A program made the position numbers and the translations under genes. The notes under the pieces are model-generated. The model was given only the letters and a program-made list of their open reading frames with translations. It had not been told where the DNA came from and ran no database searches. A DNA stretch of 64,000 bases from Mycobacterium kiyosense. GTDB taxonomy: Bacteria; Actinomycetota; Actinomycetes; Mycobacteriales; Mycobacteriaceae. Where the stretch lies: contig AP025179.1 of NCBI GenBank assembly GCA_021654635.1, positions 4,278,001 through 4,342,000 on the forward strand. Direction: 5' to 3'. Below, piece by piece: positions 17,274 to 26,137 of this stretch (the stretch's first letter is position 1; each line of letters starts with the position of its first letter).

Positions 17274-18783
17274 CACCGTCGATGGGCTACTACGGCGCCG
17301 TGCTCTCGGCGCAGCGGGCAAGCCAGCGGTGATCGACCCGACGACCCGGCTCAGCTACGCCGAACTCGACTCGACGACAACCGAACTGGCCGCTGCGCTG
17401 GTCGCGCTGGGGGTGAGCAAGGGCACCCGGGTCGGACTGATCATGCCCAACAGTGTGCGCTGGGTACAGATCGCCCTGGCGGTCACCCGCATAGGTGCGG
17501 TGCTGGTGCCGCTGAGCACGCTGCTGCGGCCACGCGAACTCCGGGCGCAGCTGCGAATGGCGGCCGTTCAGGTGCTGATCAGCGTGCAGGAGTTCCGCAG
17601 GCACCGCTACATCGACGACGTCCGGGCCGTGCCACGGATGGATCTACCAGCGCTACATAGTGTTTGGTTGGCAGACGAGCTCTCTTCGGCGCCCTTTGGT
17701 GACCGTGGGGCCGTCGCAACGATAGCTGCCACCGTCACGCCGGCCGACCCGATGGTGATCATCTTCACCTCGGGCAGCAGCGGAGCGCCCAAGGGGGTCG
17801 TGCACTCACACGGCAGCGCGTTGGGCGCGGTGGGCTCCGGCCTCCACGCGCGCTGCATCGATGCCGGCACCCGGCTGTATCTGCCGATGCCGTTCTTCTG
17901 GGTAGGCGGGTTCGGTGGCGGCATCCTGTCGGCGCTGCTGGCCGGTGCCACGCTGGTGACCGAAGAGTCCCCACAACCCAATACCACCCTGCGGCTGCTG
18001 GAACGCGAACGAGTCACGCTGTTCCGCGGCTGGCCCGACCAGGCCCAGATGCTGGCACGCCACGCGCAGCGGGCACAGACTGACCTGTCCGCACTGCGGC
18101 CGGGCAGCCTGGAGGCACTGCTGCCACCGCAGCAGCGAACGCAACCGGGCGCCCGCGCAACGCTGTTCGGCATGACGGAGTCGTTCGGGCCGTACTGCGG
18201 CTGGCGCGCTGACACCGACCTGCCGACATCGGCCTGGGGTAGTTGTGGAAAACCGTTCTCCGGCACGGAAGTTCGCATCGTCGATCCCCATACCGGGGTG
18301 CCGGTCCCGTCCGGAACTGTCGGGATGATCCAGTTGCGTGGCCCGCATACGCTGCGTGGCATCTGCCGCCGCAGCCGCGAAGAAGTCTTCACCGTCGACG
18401 GCTTCTACCCCACCGGCGACCTCGGGCGTCTGGACGCCGAAGGCTTCCTGTTCTACCACGGCCGCTGCGACGACATGTTCAAGGTCAGCGGCGCCACCGT
18501 CTACCCCAGCGAAGTCGAGAAGGCACTGCGCACCGTCGCGGGAGTCGAAGCGGTCGTCGTCACCAATGTGCCCGTCGGCGCTGGGCAGCGGGTGGGAGCC
18601 GCGGTGGTGTGCCGTGAAGTTGGGGTCGACCAATTGCGTGTTGCGGCACGCGAATTGCTGAGCGCCTTCAAGGTCCCGACCGTGTGGTTGCTGCTGGACT
18701 CCGTCGACGATCTGCCCCGCGGCGGCACCGGGAAAGTCGACGTCAGGTTGCTGCGCGAGATGCTGACCGAAGCGGGGTCTTAG
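17266..18783 (+). CDS. AMP-forming acyl-CoA ligase (ANL superfamily)
   Basis: 505 residues. P-loop FTSGSSGAPKGVVHSH near residue 166, LFGMTESFG near 301, FYPTGDLGRLDAEGF near 380 and lysine motif GGTGKVDVRLL near 486. It overlaps the preceding ligase by 8 bp and resembles it along the whole length. It is the last gene of the operon; the convergent secreted-protein gene ends 5 nt away, leaving no room for a classical terminator. Three ligases in one operon may serve successive acids formed during degradation of one compound, or a family of acids (inference). Confidence 0.86.
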   Translation: MPDTVDGLLRRRALGAAGKPAVIDPTTRLSYAELDSTTTELAAALVALGVSKGTRVGLIMPNSVRWVQIALAVTRIGAVLVPLSTLLRPRELRAQLRMAAVQVLISVQEFRRHRYIDDVRAVPRMDLPALHSVWLADELSSAPFGDRGAVATIAATVTPADPMVIIFTSGSSGAPKGVVHSHGSALGAVGSGLHARCIDAGTRLYLPMPFFWVGGFGGGILSALLAGATLVTEESPQPNTTLRLLERERVTLFRGWPDQAQMLARHAQRAQTDLSALRPGSLEALLPPQQRTQPGARATLFGMTESFGPYCGWRADTDLPTSAWGSCGKPFSGTEVRIVDPHTGVPVPSGTVGMIQLRGPHTLRGICRRSREEVFTVDGFYPTGDLGRLDAEGFLFYHGRCDDMFKVSGATVYPSEVEKALRTVAGVEAVVVTNVPVGAGQRVGAAVVCREVGVDQLRVAARELLSAFKVPTVWLLLDSVDDLPRGGTGKVDVRLLREMLTEAGS

Positions 18784-18788
18784 CGTCG

Positions 18789-19157
18789 CTACGGAACCCG
18801 CGTCCACGGTTGGCAGTTCTGCGATTCGAAGGCCTTGACCGATGTGTTGATGTTGGCGAACATCGGCCCGACCGAGATATTCGTCTGCAGGACATGCTCT
18901 TTGTTCGCATCCGGCGTGCTGTAGGTGAACCAGGCGCACATCGAATCCTGGGTCGGCACATTGTTGATCCAGACGCCGAACGTCGACGCCGACCCGGCCG
19001 TACGGTAGAGCCCCGGGACGATGTCGGGTCCCACGACGAAGACACCGTTACCCGGGATGGGATCCAGCGGTTCGGCAACGGCGGGTGGCGCCAGTGGGAT
19101 CGCCGACAGGCAGGCGAGCGCTGCGGCCGATGCGCGGGAAGCGAACGTGTGCGGCAT
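18789..19157 (-). CDS. Small secreted protein, function unknown
   Basis: 122 residues with a signal peptide: basic Arg, hydrophobic AAALACLSAIPLA and cleavage near PAVAEP. The mature part (about 90 residues) has two cysteines (SMCAWF and QNCQPW) that could form a disulfide. It reads GVFVVGPDIVPGLYRTAGSA near its start, a pattern seen in mycobacterial exported proteins of unknown function. ATG 19157 is chosen at the signal peptide start; longer starts add an unlikely leader. Convergent with the last ligase. Not obviously part of the CoA pathway. Confidence 0.75.
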   Translation of the reverse strand: MPHTFASRASAAALACLSAIPLAPPAVAEPLDPIPGNGVFVVGPDIVPGLYRTAGSASTFGVWINNVPTQDSMCAWFTYSTPDANKEHVLQTNISVGPMFANINTSVKAFESQNCQPWTRVP

Positions 19158-19439
19158 TTGGTTCTTCCTCTCATGCCACCCCCAGGCACAGTATGCCGTT
19201 TCGCGCAAGTCACCACCACGGGCCGATCCGTTGTCTGACCATCACTTTTGGGCACCTCTGGAGGTCGTTGGCCGCTCCCGGACTCGATATTGCGGGCGAT
19301 ATCTGTTGTGCGGCTTGCTTTTTCGGTATCTCCGCCATTCGGCGGCGTGGGCTATCCACAGTTGAGGGTTGATCCACAGGCTTGCTTTTGGGCTGGCGAC
19401 GGCCGGGGTGGTGTCGCCGCGGGGCGATTTCATTCGAAC

Positions 19440-20798
19440 ATGCTTGCGAACACGCGTGCGGAGATCGTCGAGGTCCTCGACGCGTGTGATGCGGCCGTCG
19501 AGCGGTTGTGTGAGTTGCGGTTTGAGGTGCTGAGCACCCCGGAGCGGATGGCGATCCTGGAGCGCTTGGAGACGGTGGCGCGGCGGCTGCCGGTGCCGCA
19601 GCATCAGCTGCTCAACCAGTTGGGCACCGCCACCAAAGAGGAGCTGGGCGACACCCTGCGCAATACGCTGGCCGACCGGCTGCGCATCACCCGCGCCCAG
19701 GCCAGCCGGCGCATCGCCGACGCCGCCGACCTCGGTCCCCGGATGTCGCTGACGGGGGAGCCGCTGCCCCCGAAGCTGGCCGCCACCGCCGCCGCCCAAC
19801 GCCGCGGCCGCATCGGCAGTGAGCACGTGGCGGAAATCCGCAAATTCTTCACACACCTGCCCGCCGACATCGACGCCGGCACCCGCGAACACGCCGAAGC
19901 CGACCTGGCCGACCAAGCCGCCACCACCCGGCCCGACGAGGTCGCCGACTACGCCACCGCACTACTGACCTACCTGCACCCCGACGGGGAATTCTCCGAC
20001 GACGAACGCGCGAAAAAGCGCGGCCTGAGTCTGGGCAAACAAGACCCCGACGGCATGTCCAAACTCACCGGCTGGATCACCCCCGCGCTGCGCGCCGCCC
20101 TGCAAGCCGCCTGGGCCAAGCTGGCCGCCCCCGGCATCGCCAACCCCGACGACCACCTGCCCCACATCGACGAGGGCGAGCCCGACCCCGAGGCGGTCCG
20201 CCGCGACACCCGCACCACGGCTCAGCGTCAGCACGATGGGCTGCAGGCCGGGCTGCTGGCGCTGCTGGCCTGCGGCAAACTCGGCCACCATAACGGGTTG
20301 CCGGTCACCCTGATCGTCACCACCACCTGACCGAATTGGAAGCCGGCACCGGCAAAGCCCGCACCGGCGGCGGCAGTCTAGTGCCGATGTCCGATGTGAT
20401 CCGCTGGTCGGGCGCCGCGCACCCCTACCTCGCCCTGTTCGACGGCGCCACACCGCTGGCCCTCTACCACACCAAGCGGCTGGCCAACCGCGCCCAACGC
20501 CTGATCCTGTATGCCCGCGACCGCGGCTGCACCGCCCCGGCTGCACCACCCCGGCCTACCACTGCCAGGTCCATCACCTCACCGCCTGGCAAACCTGCCA
20601 CAGCACCCACATCACCAACCTCGCCCTGGCCTGCGGCATCCACAACCGCCTCGCCGACAAAGGCTGGACCACCCACACCACCAGCCGCGGCCTCACCCAA
20701 TGGCTACCCCCACCCACCTCGACCACGGCCAACCCCGCATCAACACCTTCCACCACCCCGAACGCCGCTACCCACCCGACGACGACGCCGATCCCTAG
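19440..20798 (+). pseudogene. 13E12 repeat family (DUF222 + HNH) gene, disrupted
   Basis: Starts [23 protein letters not shown], the typical opening of mycobacterial 13E12-repeat proteins, with a DUF222 domain up to [10 protein letters not shown]. An HNH endonuclease domain follows in other frames: [13 protein letters not shown] is the Cys/His metal part and [16 protein letters not shown] the end. Three frame breaks are seen, near 20327-20330, in the C run at 20535-20538, and in the C-rich stretch at 20706-20716. Each is repaired by adding one base, giving about 453 residues ending at TAG 20796-20798. Single missing bases in C runs could be sequence errors or true decay. These genes are repetitive in mycobacteria and mark insertion-prone sites between gene blocks. 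Confidence 0.8.
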
Positions 20799-20978
20799 GG
20801 GCGCAACGACTTCGGCGTACCCGCGGAGCGCGAACGTGCTCCGTGATCGGTGACGCCTCGGCCGCCTGCTGGGTGAAGCAGCCATTGTGGCGCACGGCGC
20901 GCCGGGACGTACGACGGGAACTCGAGCGCATGATGGAGCAGCGGCTGTTCAACCGCCGACGTCAGGCATCCGCCGCGG

Positions 20979-21687
20979 CTACTGCGGCGGCGCCGCAGCA
21001 TCCGACGCCGGTTGCGCAACCACTCCCCGCTCGATGAGATGCTCGATCAGCGGAATAGCGCTGGCGGCAAGGTGTTCCGACATCGCCCGACGAGCCGACT
21101 CCTCGTTGCGCTCAGCCAGCGCGGCGAGCACCCGACGGTGGTCCTTGACGGCCTGGTCGGGCCAGTGCTCGATCATCGGGAACACCGATTCGGGCGCGTA
21201 CCGGGTGATCTGAGACATCACCTGAGCCAACTTCGGCGAATCCGCGGCGATGTTGATCGCCCGGTGAAACTCGTGGTTGAGCCGGATGGTGCGCTCGTCA
21301 TCGTGGTCTGCATAGGCCTCCTCCTCCAGCTGCGCCTGAATCTCTTTCAGTTCCCGCAGCTAGCTGGGCATCGGTGATGTGCGAGGCGGCCCGAGCCGCC
21401 AGCTCGCCACCCACGTGGGCCTGCACATTGGCGACATCGGCGAGGTCGCGCCGGGTCAAGGGCAGCACCTGGAAACCACGTCGGGGCTGTTGCGCGACAA
21501 GGCCTTCGGCGCGCAACGCGAACAACGCCTCACGCACCGGCGTGACGCTGACGCCCAGTTCTGCGGCTAACTGGTCCAACCGCACGTACTGACCGGCGGC
21601 GTAGGTGCCCTCGAAGATCCGCTTTCGGACAAAGGCCGCGACGTCCTCGGAAAGCTGAGGACGCGCACCGAAATCCGGAACCGTCAT
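20979..21687 (-). CDS. GntR-family regulator (FadR/FCD type), frameshifted
   Basis: About 235 residues when repaired. Winged helix: [20 protein letters not shown] around residues 37-56 and [15 protein letters not shown]. The helical FCD ligand domain continues in another frame through [13 protein letters not shown] (metal-binding style) and [14 protein letters not shown]. One extra base near 21358-21366 breaks the frame; removing it joins the two halves. Last gene of a five-gene leftward beta-oxidation operon, 4 nt after the acyl-CoA dehydrogenase. It probably senses an acyl-CoA or acid and represses the divergent promoter at 26078-26096 (inference). Confidence 0.82.
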
Positions 21688-21691
21688 CGCC

Positions 21692-22885
21692 TCACATCCG
21701 ATACTCGTCGAGCAGGCGTTTGCTGATGATCTGCTTCTGGATTTCGCTGGTTCCCTCGCCGATCAGCAGGAACGGCGCGTCACGCATCAGCCGCTCGATC
21801 TCGTACTCCTTGGAGTAACCGTAACCGCCGTGGATCCGGAAGCTCTGCTGCGTCACCTCCGAGCAGAATTCGCTGGCAAGGTATTTCGCCATTCCCGCCG
21901 CCACGTCGTTGCGCTCGCCGGAGTCCTTGAGCCGCGCCGCGTTGACCATCATCAGGTGCGCGGCTTCGACTTTGGTGGCCATCTCGGCCAGCTGGAACGC
22001 GATGGCCTGGTGCTCGGCGATCGGCTTACCGAACGTCTGGCGCTGCTGGGCATAGCGCACCGCCAACTCGAAGGCGCGGATACCGACGCCGCAGGCCCGC
22101 GCCGAAACGTTGACACGACCGACTTCGATGCCGTCCATCATCTGGAAGAAACCCTGCCCCGGCTTGCCGCCGAGAATGTCATCGGCGCTGGCACCGTAGC
22201 CGTCGAAGATGAGTTCGGTGGTGTCGATGCCTTTGTAGCCGAGCTTGTCGATCTTGCCGGGAATGATCAGGCCGGGCACGACTTCACCGAAGCCGACCGG
22301 CTTTTCGACCAGGAAGGCGGTCAGGTTGCGGTGCGGCTTGTCGGCGCCCTCGTCGGTGCGTACCAATACGGCGACCAGCGTGGAGCTGCCGCCGTTGGTC
22401 AGCCACATCTTCTGGCCGTCGATCGTGTAGGTGCCGTCCGCATTGCGGGTCGCGCGGGTCCGGATCGCGGCCACGTCGGAACCCAGCTCCGGCTCCGACA
22501 TCGAGAAGGCGCCACGGGTTTCGCCGACCGCCATCCGCGGCAGGAAGCGCTGCTTCTGTTCCTCAGTGCCGTGCTGGCGCAACATGTAGGCCACGATGAA
22601 GTGGGTGTTGAGCACGCCGGACACGCTCATCCAGCCGCGCGCCAGCTCTTCCACGCACAACGCATAGGTCAGCAGCGACTCCCCCAGACCGCCGTACTCC
22701 TCGGGGATCATCAACCCGAACAGGCCCATCTCGCGCAAGCCGTCCACGATCGCCTGCGGGTAGGTGTCGCTGCGCTCGAGTTCGGGCGCGTTCGGAATAA
22801 TCTCCTTATCGACGAACTGCCTTACCGTGGTGACGATCTCGGTCTGGATCTCGGTCAGGCCGAGGGTCTGGGCGAGTCTTGTCAT
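21692..22885 (-). CDS. Acyl-CoA dehydrogenase
   Basis: 397 residues, FAD-dependent alpha,beta-dehydrogenation of an acyl-CoA. Visible are FSMSEPELGSDVAAIRT near residue 131 (substrate/FAD signature), KMWLTNGGSSTL near 160, the IHGGYGYSKEYEIERLMRD stretch near 352, and GEGTSEIQ near 375, which carries the usual catalytic-base region. Starts with ATG 22885, overlapping the CoA-transferase stop as ATGA. Electrons would go to an electron-transfer flavoprotein encoded elsewhere. It works with the thiolase and SDR of the same operon. Confidence 0.92.
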   Translation of the reverse strand: MTRLAQTLGLTEIQTEIVTTVRQFVDKEIIPNAPELERSDTYPQAIVDGLREMGLFGLMIPEEYGGLGESLLTYALCVEELARGWMSVSGVLNTHFIVAYMLRQHGTEEQKQRFLPRMAVGETRGAFSMSEPELGSDVAAIRTRATRNADGTYTIDGQKMWLTNGGSSTLVAVLVRTDEGADKPHRNLTAFLVEKPVGFGEVVPGLIIPGKIDKLGYKGIDTTELIFDGYGASADDILGGKPGQGFFQMMDGIEVGRVNVSARACGVGIRAFELAVRYAQQRQTFGKPIAEHQAIAFQLAEMATKVEAAHLMMVNAARLKDSGERNDVAAGMAKYLASEFCSEVTQQSFRIHGGYGYSKEYEIERLMRDAPFLLIGEGTSEIQKQIISKRLLDEYRM

Positions 22886-24075
22886 TGCGTCCCTATCGTT
22901 TTCGCGGCCACCAGGCGCGCGATCTCCGCCGCGGTCAGACCCAGTTCGGAGAGCAGGTCGGCGGTGTCGGCCCCCAGCCCCGGCGCGGCGATGCTGGCCG
23001 GATGTTCACCGTCGAACGCCACCGGCAGGGCGGGAGCCAAATACTCCCCCACACCCGGCTGTTGCAACCGGGAAAACAGCGGATTCGCAGTCACTTTCGG
23101 GTCGGCGGCCACTTCGGCGAAGGTACGGTACCGCTCGAAGAGCACGGTGCTGCCCGAGAGCCCGGCCTCGATCTCTTCGGCGGTGTGGTCGGCGAACCAG
23201 GTGCCGAAAAGCCCGGAGAGTACGTCGCGGTAGCGGTATCGGTCACCCTCCGTGCCGAAGTCCGCACCCAGCGCGTCGGCCAGTGCGGCCATCGCCGCCC
23301 CGGTGCCGGTCACCTCGACCAGATCGCGAAAGTGCCTGCGCGTCAACAGCACCACCATGAACCTGGCTCCGTCGCGGCTGACGAAGTCCTGACCGTACTG
23401 GCCGAAAATGGAATTGCCGACCCGCGGTCGCTGGGTTCCGAGTATCTGCGGTTCGGTGAGCAGCCCGAGGTTGCCCGCGGTGGCCAGCGCAACGTCTTCC
23501 AGCGCCAGGGTGATTCGCGCACCCGATCCGGACTGGTCGCGGCGGTGCACCGCGGCGACCACGGCGAGTGCAGCGTACAGACCACAGCTGACGTCCCACG
23601 CCGGCAGCACGTGGTTGATCGGACCTGCGTAGTCAGCCGGACCGGTGACCAACGGGAATCCAATGGCCGCGTTCACGGTGTAGTCCACCCCGGTGGATCC
23701 GTCACCGCGCCCCAGCAATTGGAGGTGGATGACGTCGGATCGCTTGGCCGCCAATGCTTCATGGCTCAGCCAGGACAGCCCGGCCGAGTTGGTGACGACG
23801 ATTCCGTCGCCTTCCACGATCAGCCGCTGCACCAGATCCTGTCCCTCGGGTGAGCGCAGATCGATGGTGGCCGAACGCTTTCCCTTGTTCAGTCCGGTCC
23901 AGTAGATCGAGGTGCCGTCCTCGGCCAGCGGCCACCGTTGGGTATCGGAGGCACCGCCGATCGGATCGACGCGGATCACCTGCGCACCGAGTTGACTCAG
24001 CGTCATGCCGCACAGCGGCGCGGCGACGAAGCTGGACACCTCGACGATGCGCACACCGGTCAGTGGCAGCGTCAC
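22882..24075 (-). CDS. Class III CoA-transferase (CaiB/BaiF family)
   Basis: 397 residues. [20 protein letters not shown] opens the domain at GTG 24075, which overlaps the thiolase stop as GTGA. It is followed by LSQLGAQVIRVDPIGG and LNKGKRSATIDL, standard CaiB/BaiF stretches. VDYTVNAAIGFP marks the substrate loop. It likely moves CoA between a free acid substrate and an intermediate, sparing ATP. Together with the SDR, thiolase and dehydrogenase it makes a near-complete side-chain oxidation cassette, lacking only an enoyl-CoA hydratase. Confidence 0.87.
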   Translation of the reverse strand: MTLPLTGVRIVEVSSFVAAPLCGMTLSQLGAQVIRVDPIGGASDTQRWPLAEDGTSIYWTGLNKGKRSATIDLRSPEGQDLVQRLIVEGDGIVVTNSAGLSWLSHEALAAKRSDVIHLQLLGRGDGSTGVDYTVNAAIGFPLVTGPADYAGPINHVLPAWDVSCGLYAALAVVAAVHRRDQSGSGARITLALEDVALATAGNLGLLTEPQILGTQRPRVGNSIFGQYGQDFVSRDGARFMVVLLTRRHFRDLVEVTGTGAAMAALADALGADFGTEGDRYRYRDVLSGLFGTWFADHTAEEIEAGLSGSTVLFERYRTFAEVAADPKVTANPLFSRLQQPGVGEYLAPALPVAFDGEHPASIAAPGLGADTADLLSELGLTAAEIARLVAAKTIGTQ

Positions 24076-25298
24076 AGCGCCCCGACCCGCTCGAAGATGG
24101 CAGCCAACCCCTGACCGCCGCCGATGCACATGGTCTCCAGGCCGTAGCGCGCCTGGCGCCGGTAGAGTTCACGCGCCAGAGTGGCCAGCATCCGGCCGCC
24201 GGTCGCCCCGACCGGGTGGCCCAGCGAGATGCCGGAGCCCAGCACATTGGTCCGGTCATGGTCGGCGGCGCCGAAGTTCCACTCCCGCATCACCGCGAGC
24301 GCCTGGGCGGCGAACGCCTCATTGAGCTCGATGAGGTCGATGTCGCTCAGCTTCAGGCCGGCCTTGGCCAGCGCGGCTTCGGTAGCGGGCACCGGCCCGA
24401 TTCCCATGACGTTCGGCGCCACCCCGGCTTGCGCCCAGGACACCAACCGCACCAATGGCGTCAACCCGAGTTGGGCGGCCTTCTCCGGTGTGGTCACCAC
24501 GCACATGGCGGCCGCGTCGTTCTGGCCACTGGCATTGCCGGCGGTCACCGTCGCATCCGGATCGTCTTTGCCGAGAACGGGTTTGAGCCTGCTCAACGAC
24601 TCCACCGAGGTGTCGGCGCGGGGATGCTCGTCGGTGTCGATCCGCTCGTCGCCCGAGCGGGTGCGGACCGTGACCGGGATGATCTCTTCGGCTAGCAGGC
24701 CGTCCTTCTGCGCGGCCACCGCACGCTGGTGTGAGCGCACCGCGAGCTCGTCCTGTTCCTGCCGGGAGATGCCGTACTGCCGGCGCAGGTTCTCGGCGGT
24801 CTCCAGCATGCCGCCGGGCACCGGGTAGTTGCGGCCGCCGGCGGTGCTGCGGCCGCGGGCCAGGGCGTCGTGGATGCGCACCCCGGATCGCGCTCCGCCC
24901 CAACGCATATCGGTGGAATAGAACGTGACGTTGCTCATGCTCTCGCAGCCACCGGCAATCACCAGGTCGTCGTTGCCGGTGCTCACCTGCAGGCATGCCT
25001 GGATCACCGCCTGCAACCCCGAGCCGCAGCGACGGTCGACCTGCATGCCAGGCACCGTCACTGGCAGCCCGGCATCCAGCGCCACCACCCGACCGATGGC
25101 CGGGGCCTCGGCGCTGGGATAGCAGTGCCCCAGGATGACATCCCGGACCGCCTCGGGAGCGATGCCGGTGCGGTCGAGCAGACCCTGCAGGGCAGCGACG
25201 CCCAGCTCAACGGCGGACAGCGACTTGAACATTCCGCCGTAGCGGCCGATCGGAGTGCGGACCGGTTCGCAGATCACGGCCTCGTGCCGAGCGGTCAC
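24072..25298 (-). CDS. Thiolase (acetyl-CoA acyltransferase)
   Basis: 408 residues, GTG start overlapping the SDR stop as GTGA. Nucleophile region [17 protein letters not shown] near residue 86 contains the acylated Cys. The C-terminal motifs NEAFAAQAL near 343 and [17 protein letters not shown] near 370 carry the His, and [13 protein letters not shown] near 392 the second Cys (Cys-Ile-Gly-Gly-Gly). All catalytic residues are in place, so it should cleave 3-ketoacyl-CoA to acetyl- or propionyl-CoA. Degradative direction is indicated by the adjacent acyl-CoA dehydrogenase. Confidence 0.93.
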   Translation of the reverse strand: MTARHEAVICEPVRTPIGRYGGMFKSLSAVELGVAALQGLLDRTGIAPEAVRDVILGHCYPSAEAPAIGRVVALDAGLPVTVPGMQVDRRCGSGLQAVIQACLQVSTGNDDLVIAGGCESMSNVTFYSTDMRWGGARSGVRIHDALARGRSTAGGRNYPVPGGMLETAENLRRQYGISRQEQDELAVRSHQRAVAAQKDGLLAEEIIPVTVRTRSGDERIDTDEHPRADTSVESLSRLKPVLGKDDPDATVTAGNASGQNDAAAMCVVTTPEKAAQLGLTPLVRLVSWAQAGVAPNVMGIGPVPATEAALAKAGLKLSDIDLIELNEAFAAQALAVMREWNFGAADHDRTNVLGSGISLGHPVGATGGRMLATLARELYRRQARYGLETMCIGGGQGLAAIFERVGAL

Positions 25299-26035
25299 AG
25301 GTGTCGGCCCCCGGTGATCTCCATCACGGTCCCGGTCATGTAGGACGAGAGGTCAGAGGCCAGGAACAGGGCGACACTGGCCACTTCGCTGGGTTCACCG
25401 GCGCGGCCCATCGGCACCTCGGCGACCTTGGAGTCCCAAATCCGCTGCGGCATCGCTTCGGTCATCGCTGAACGAATCAGACCGGGCTGGATCGCGTTGA
25501 CCCGAATACCCAGGTAGGCAAGCTCTTTGGCGGCGGCCTTGGTCATGCCGACGATGCCGGCCTTGGCCGCGGAGTAGTTGGTCTGCCCGATCATGCCGAC
25601 CTTGCCCGAGATCGAGGACATGTTGATGATGACGCCGCGCTTCGTCTCGCGCATAACTGCGGCGGCCAACCGCGTGCCGTTCCAGGTGCCCTTCAGGTGC
25701 ACTGCGATCACCTGGTCGAACTGTTCTTCGGTCATCTTGCGCATGGTCGCGTCGCGGGTGATGCCGGCGTTGTTGACCATGATGTCCAGCGCGCCGAAAC
25801 GGTCGATCGCGGTCTGGATCAGGTTCTGCACCTCGTCCGCTTTCGTGACGTCGCAGCGGACCGCGACGGCCACCTGCTCGCCGCCCAGTTTCTCGGCCGC
25901 GGCCTGCGTCGCTTCGAGGTTGACATCACCGAGCACCACTCGCGCACCCTCGGCGATGAACCGCTCGGCAATGGCGAAACCAAGGCCTTGCGCACCCCCG
26001 GTGACCACCGCGGTCTGACCCTCCAGCAACGACAT
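25295..26035 (-). CDS. Short-chain dehydrogenase (FabG-like 3-hydroxyacyl-CoA dehydrogenase)
   Basis: 246 residues, classical SDR: cofactor motif TGGAQGLG at 12-19, NNAGITRD near 87, catalytic Ser in MSSISGK near 139, and YSAAKAGI with Tyr and Lys near 153. It would oxidise a 3-hydroxyacyl-CoA with NAD(P). ATG 26035 follows GGGAGCGAG at good spacing; an ATG 18 codons upstream lies across the divergent promoter and is unlikely. First gene of the SDR-thiolase-CoA transferase-dehydrogenase-GntR operon, in which nearly all genes overlap. Confidence 0.92.
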   Translation of the reverse strand: MSLLEGQTAVVTGGAQGLGFAIAERFIAEGARVVLGDVNLEATQAAAEKLGGEQVAVAVRCDVTKADEVQNLIQTAIDRFGALDIMVNNAGITRDATMRKMTEEQFDQVIAVHLKGTWNGTRLAAAVMRETKRGVIINMSSISGKVGMIGQTNYSAAKAGIVGMTKAAAKELAYLGIRVNAIQPGLIRSAMTEAMPQRIWDSKVAEVPMGRAGEPSEVASVALFLASDLSSYMTGTVMEITGGRHL

Positions 26036-26077
26036 CTCGCTCCCTTTCCTGGCCCGAACCGGGCACTTCGGTCGTAA

Positions 26078-26096
26078 ATCATATTTCATATATGAT
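26078..26096. promoter_or_regulatory. Divergent promoter with palindromic operator
   Basis: Perfect inverted repeat ATCATA (26078-26083) and TATGAT (26091-26096), 7 nt spacer, in an AT-rich patch in otherwise GC-rich DNA. TATGAT is a good -10 hexamer, and the same hexamer reads outward on both strands. It puts start sites about 35 nt before the SDR ATG (26035) and the acyl-CoA dehydrogenase ATG (26138). One bound dimer could shut both promoters. The GntR at the end of the leftward operon is the natural candidate; this is inference from position and symmetry. Confidence 0.55.
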
Positions 26097-26137
26097 ATTG
26101 GTTCACCCTATCAAGCCGGTCGAAGGAGCACCGAACG

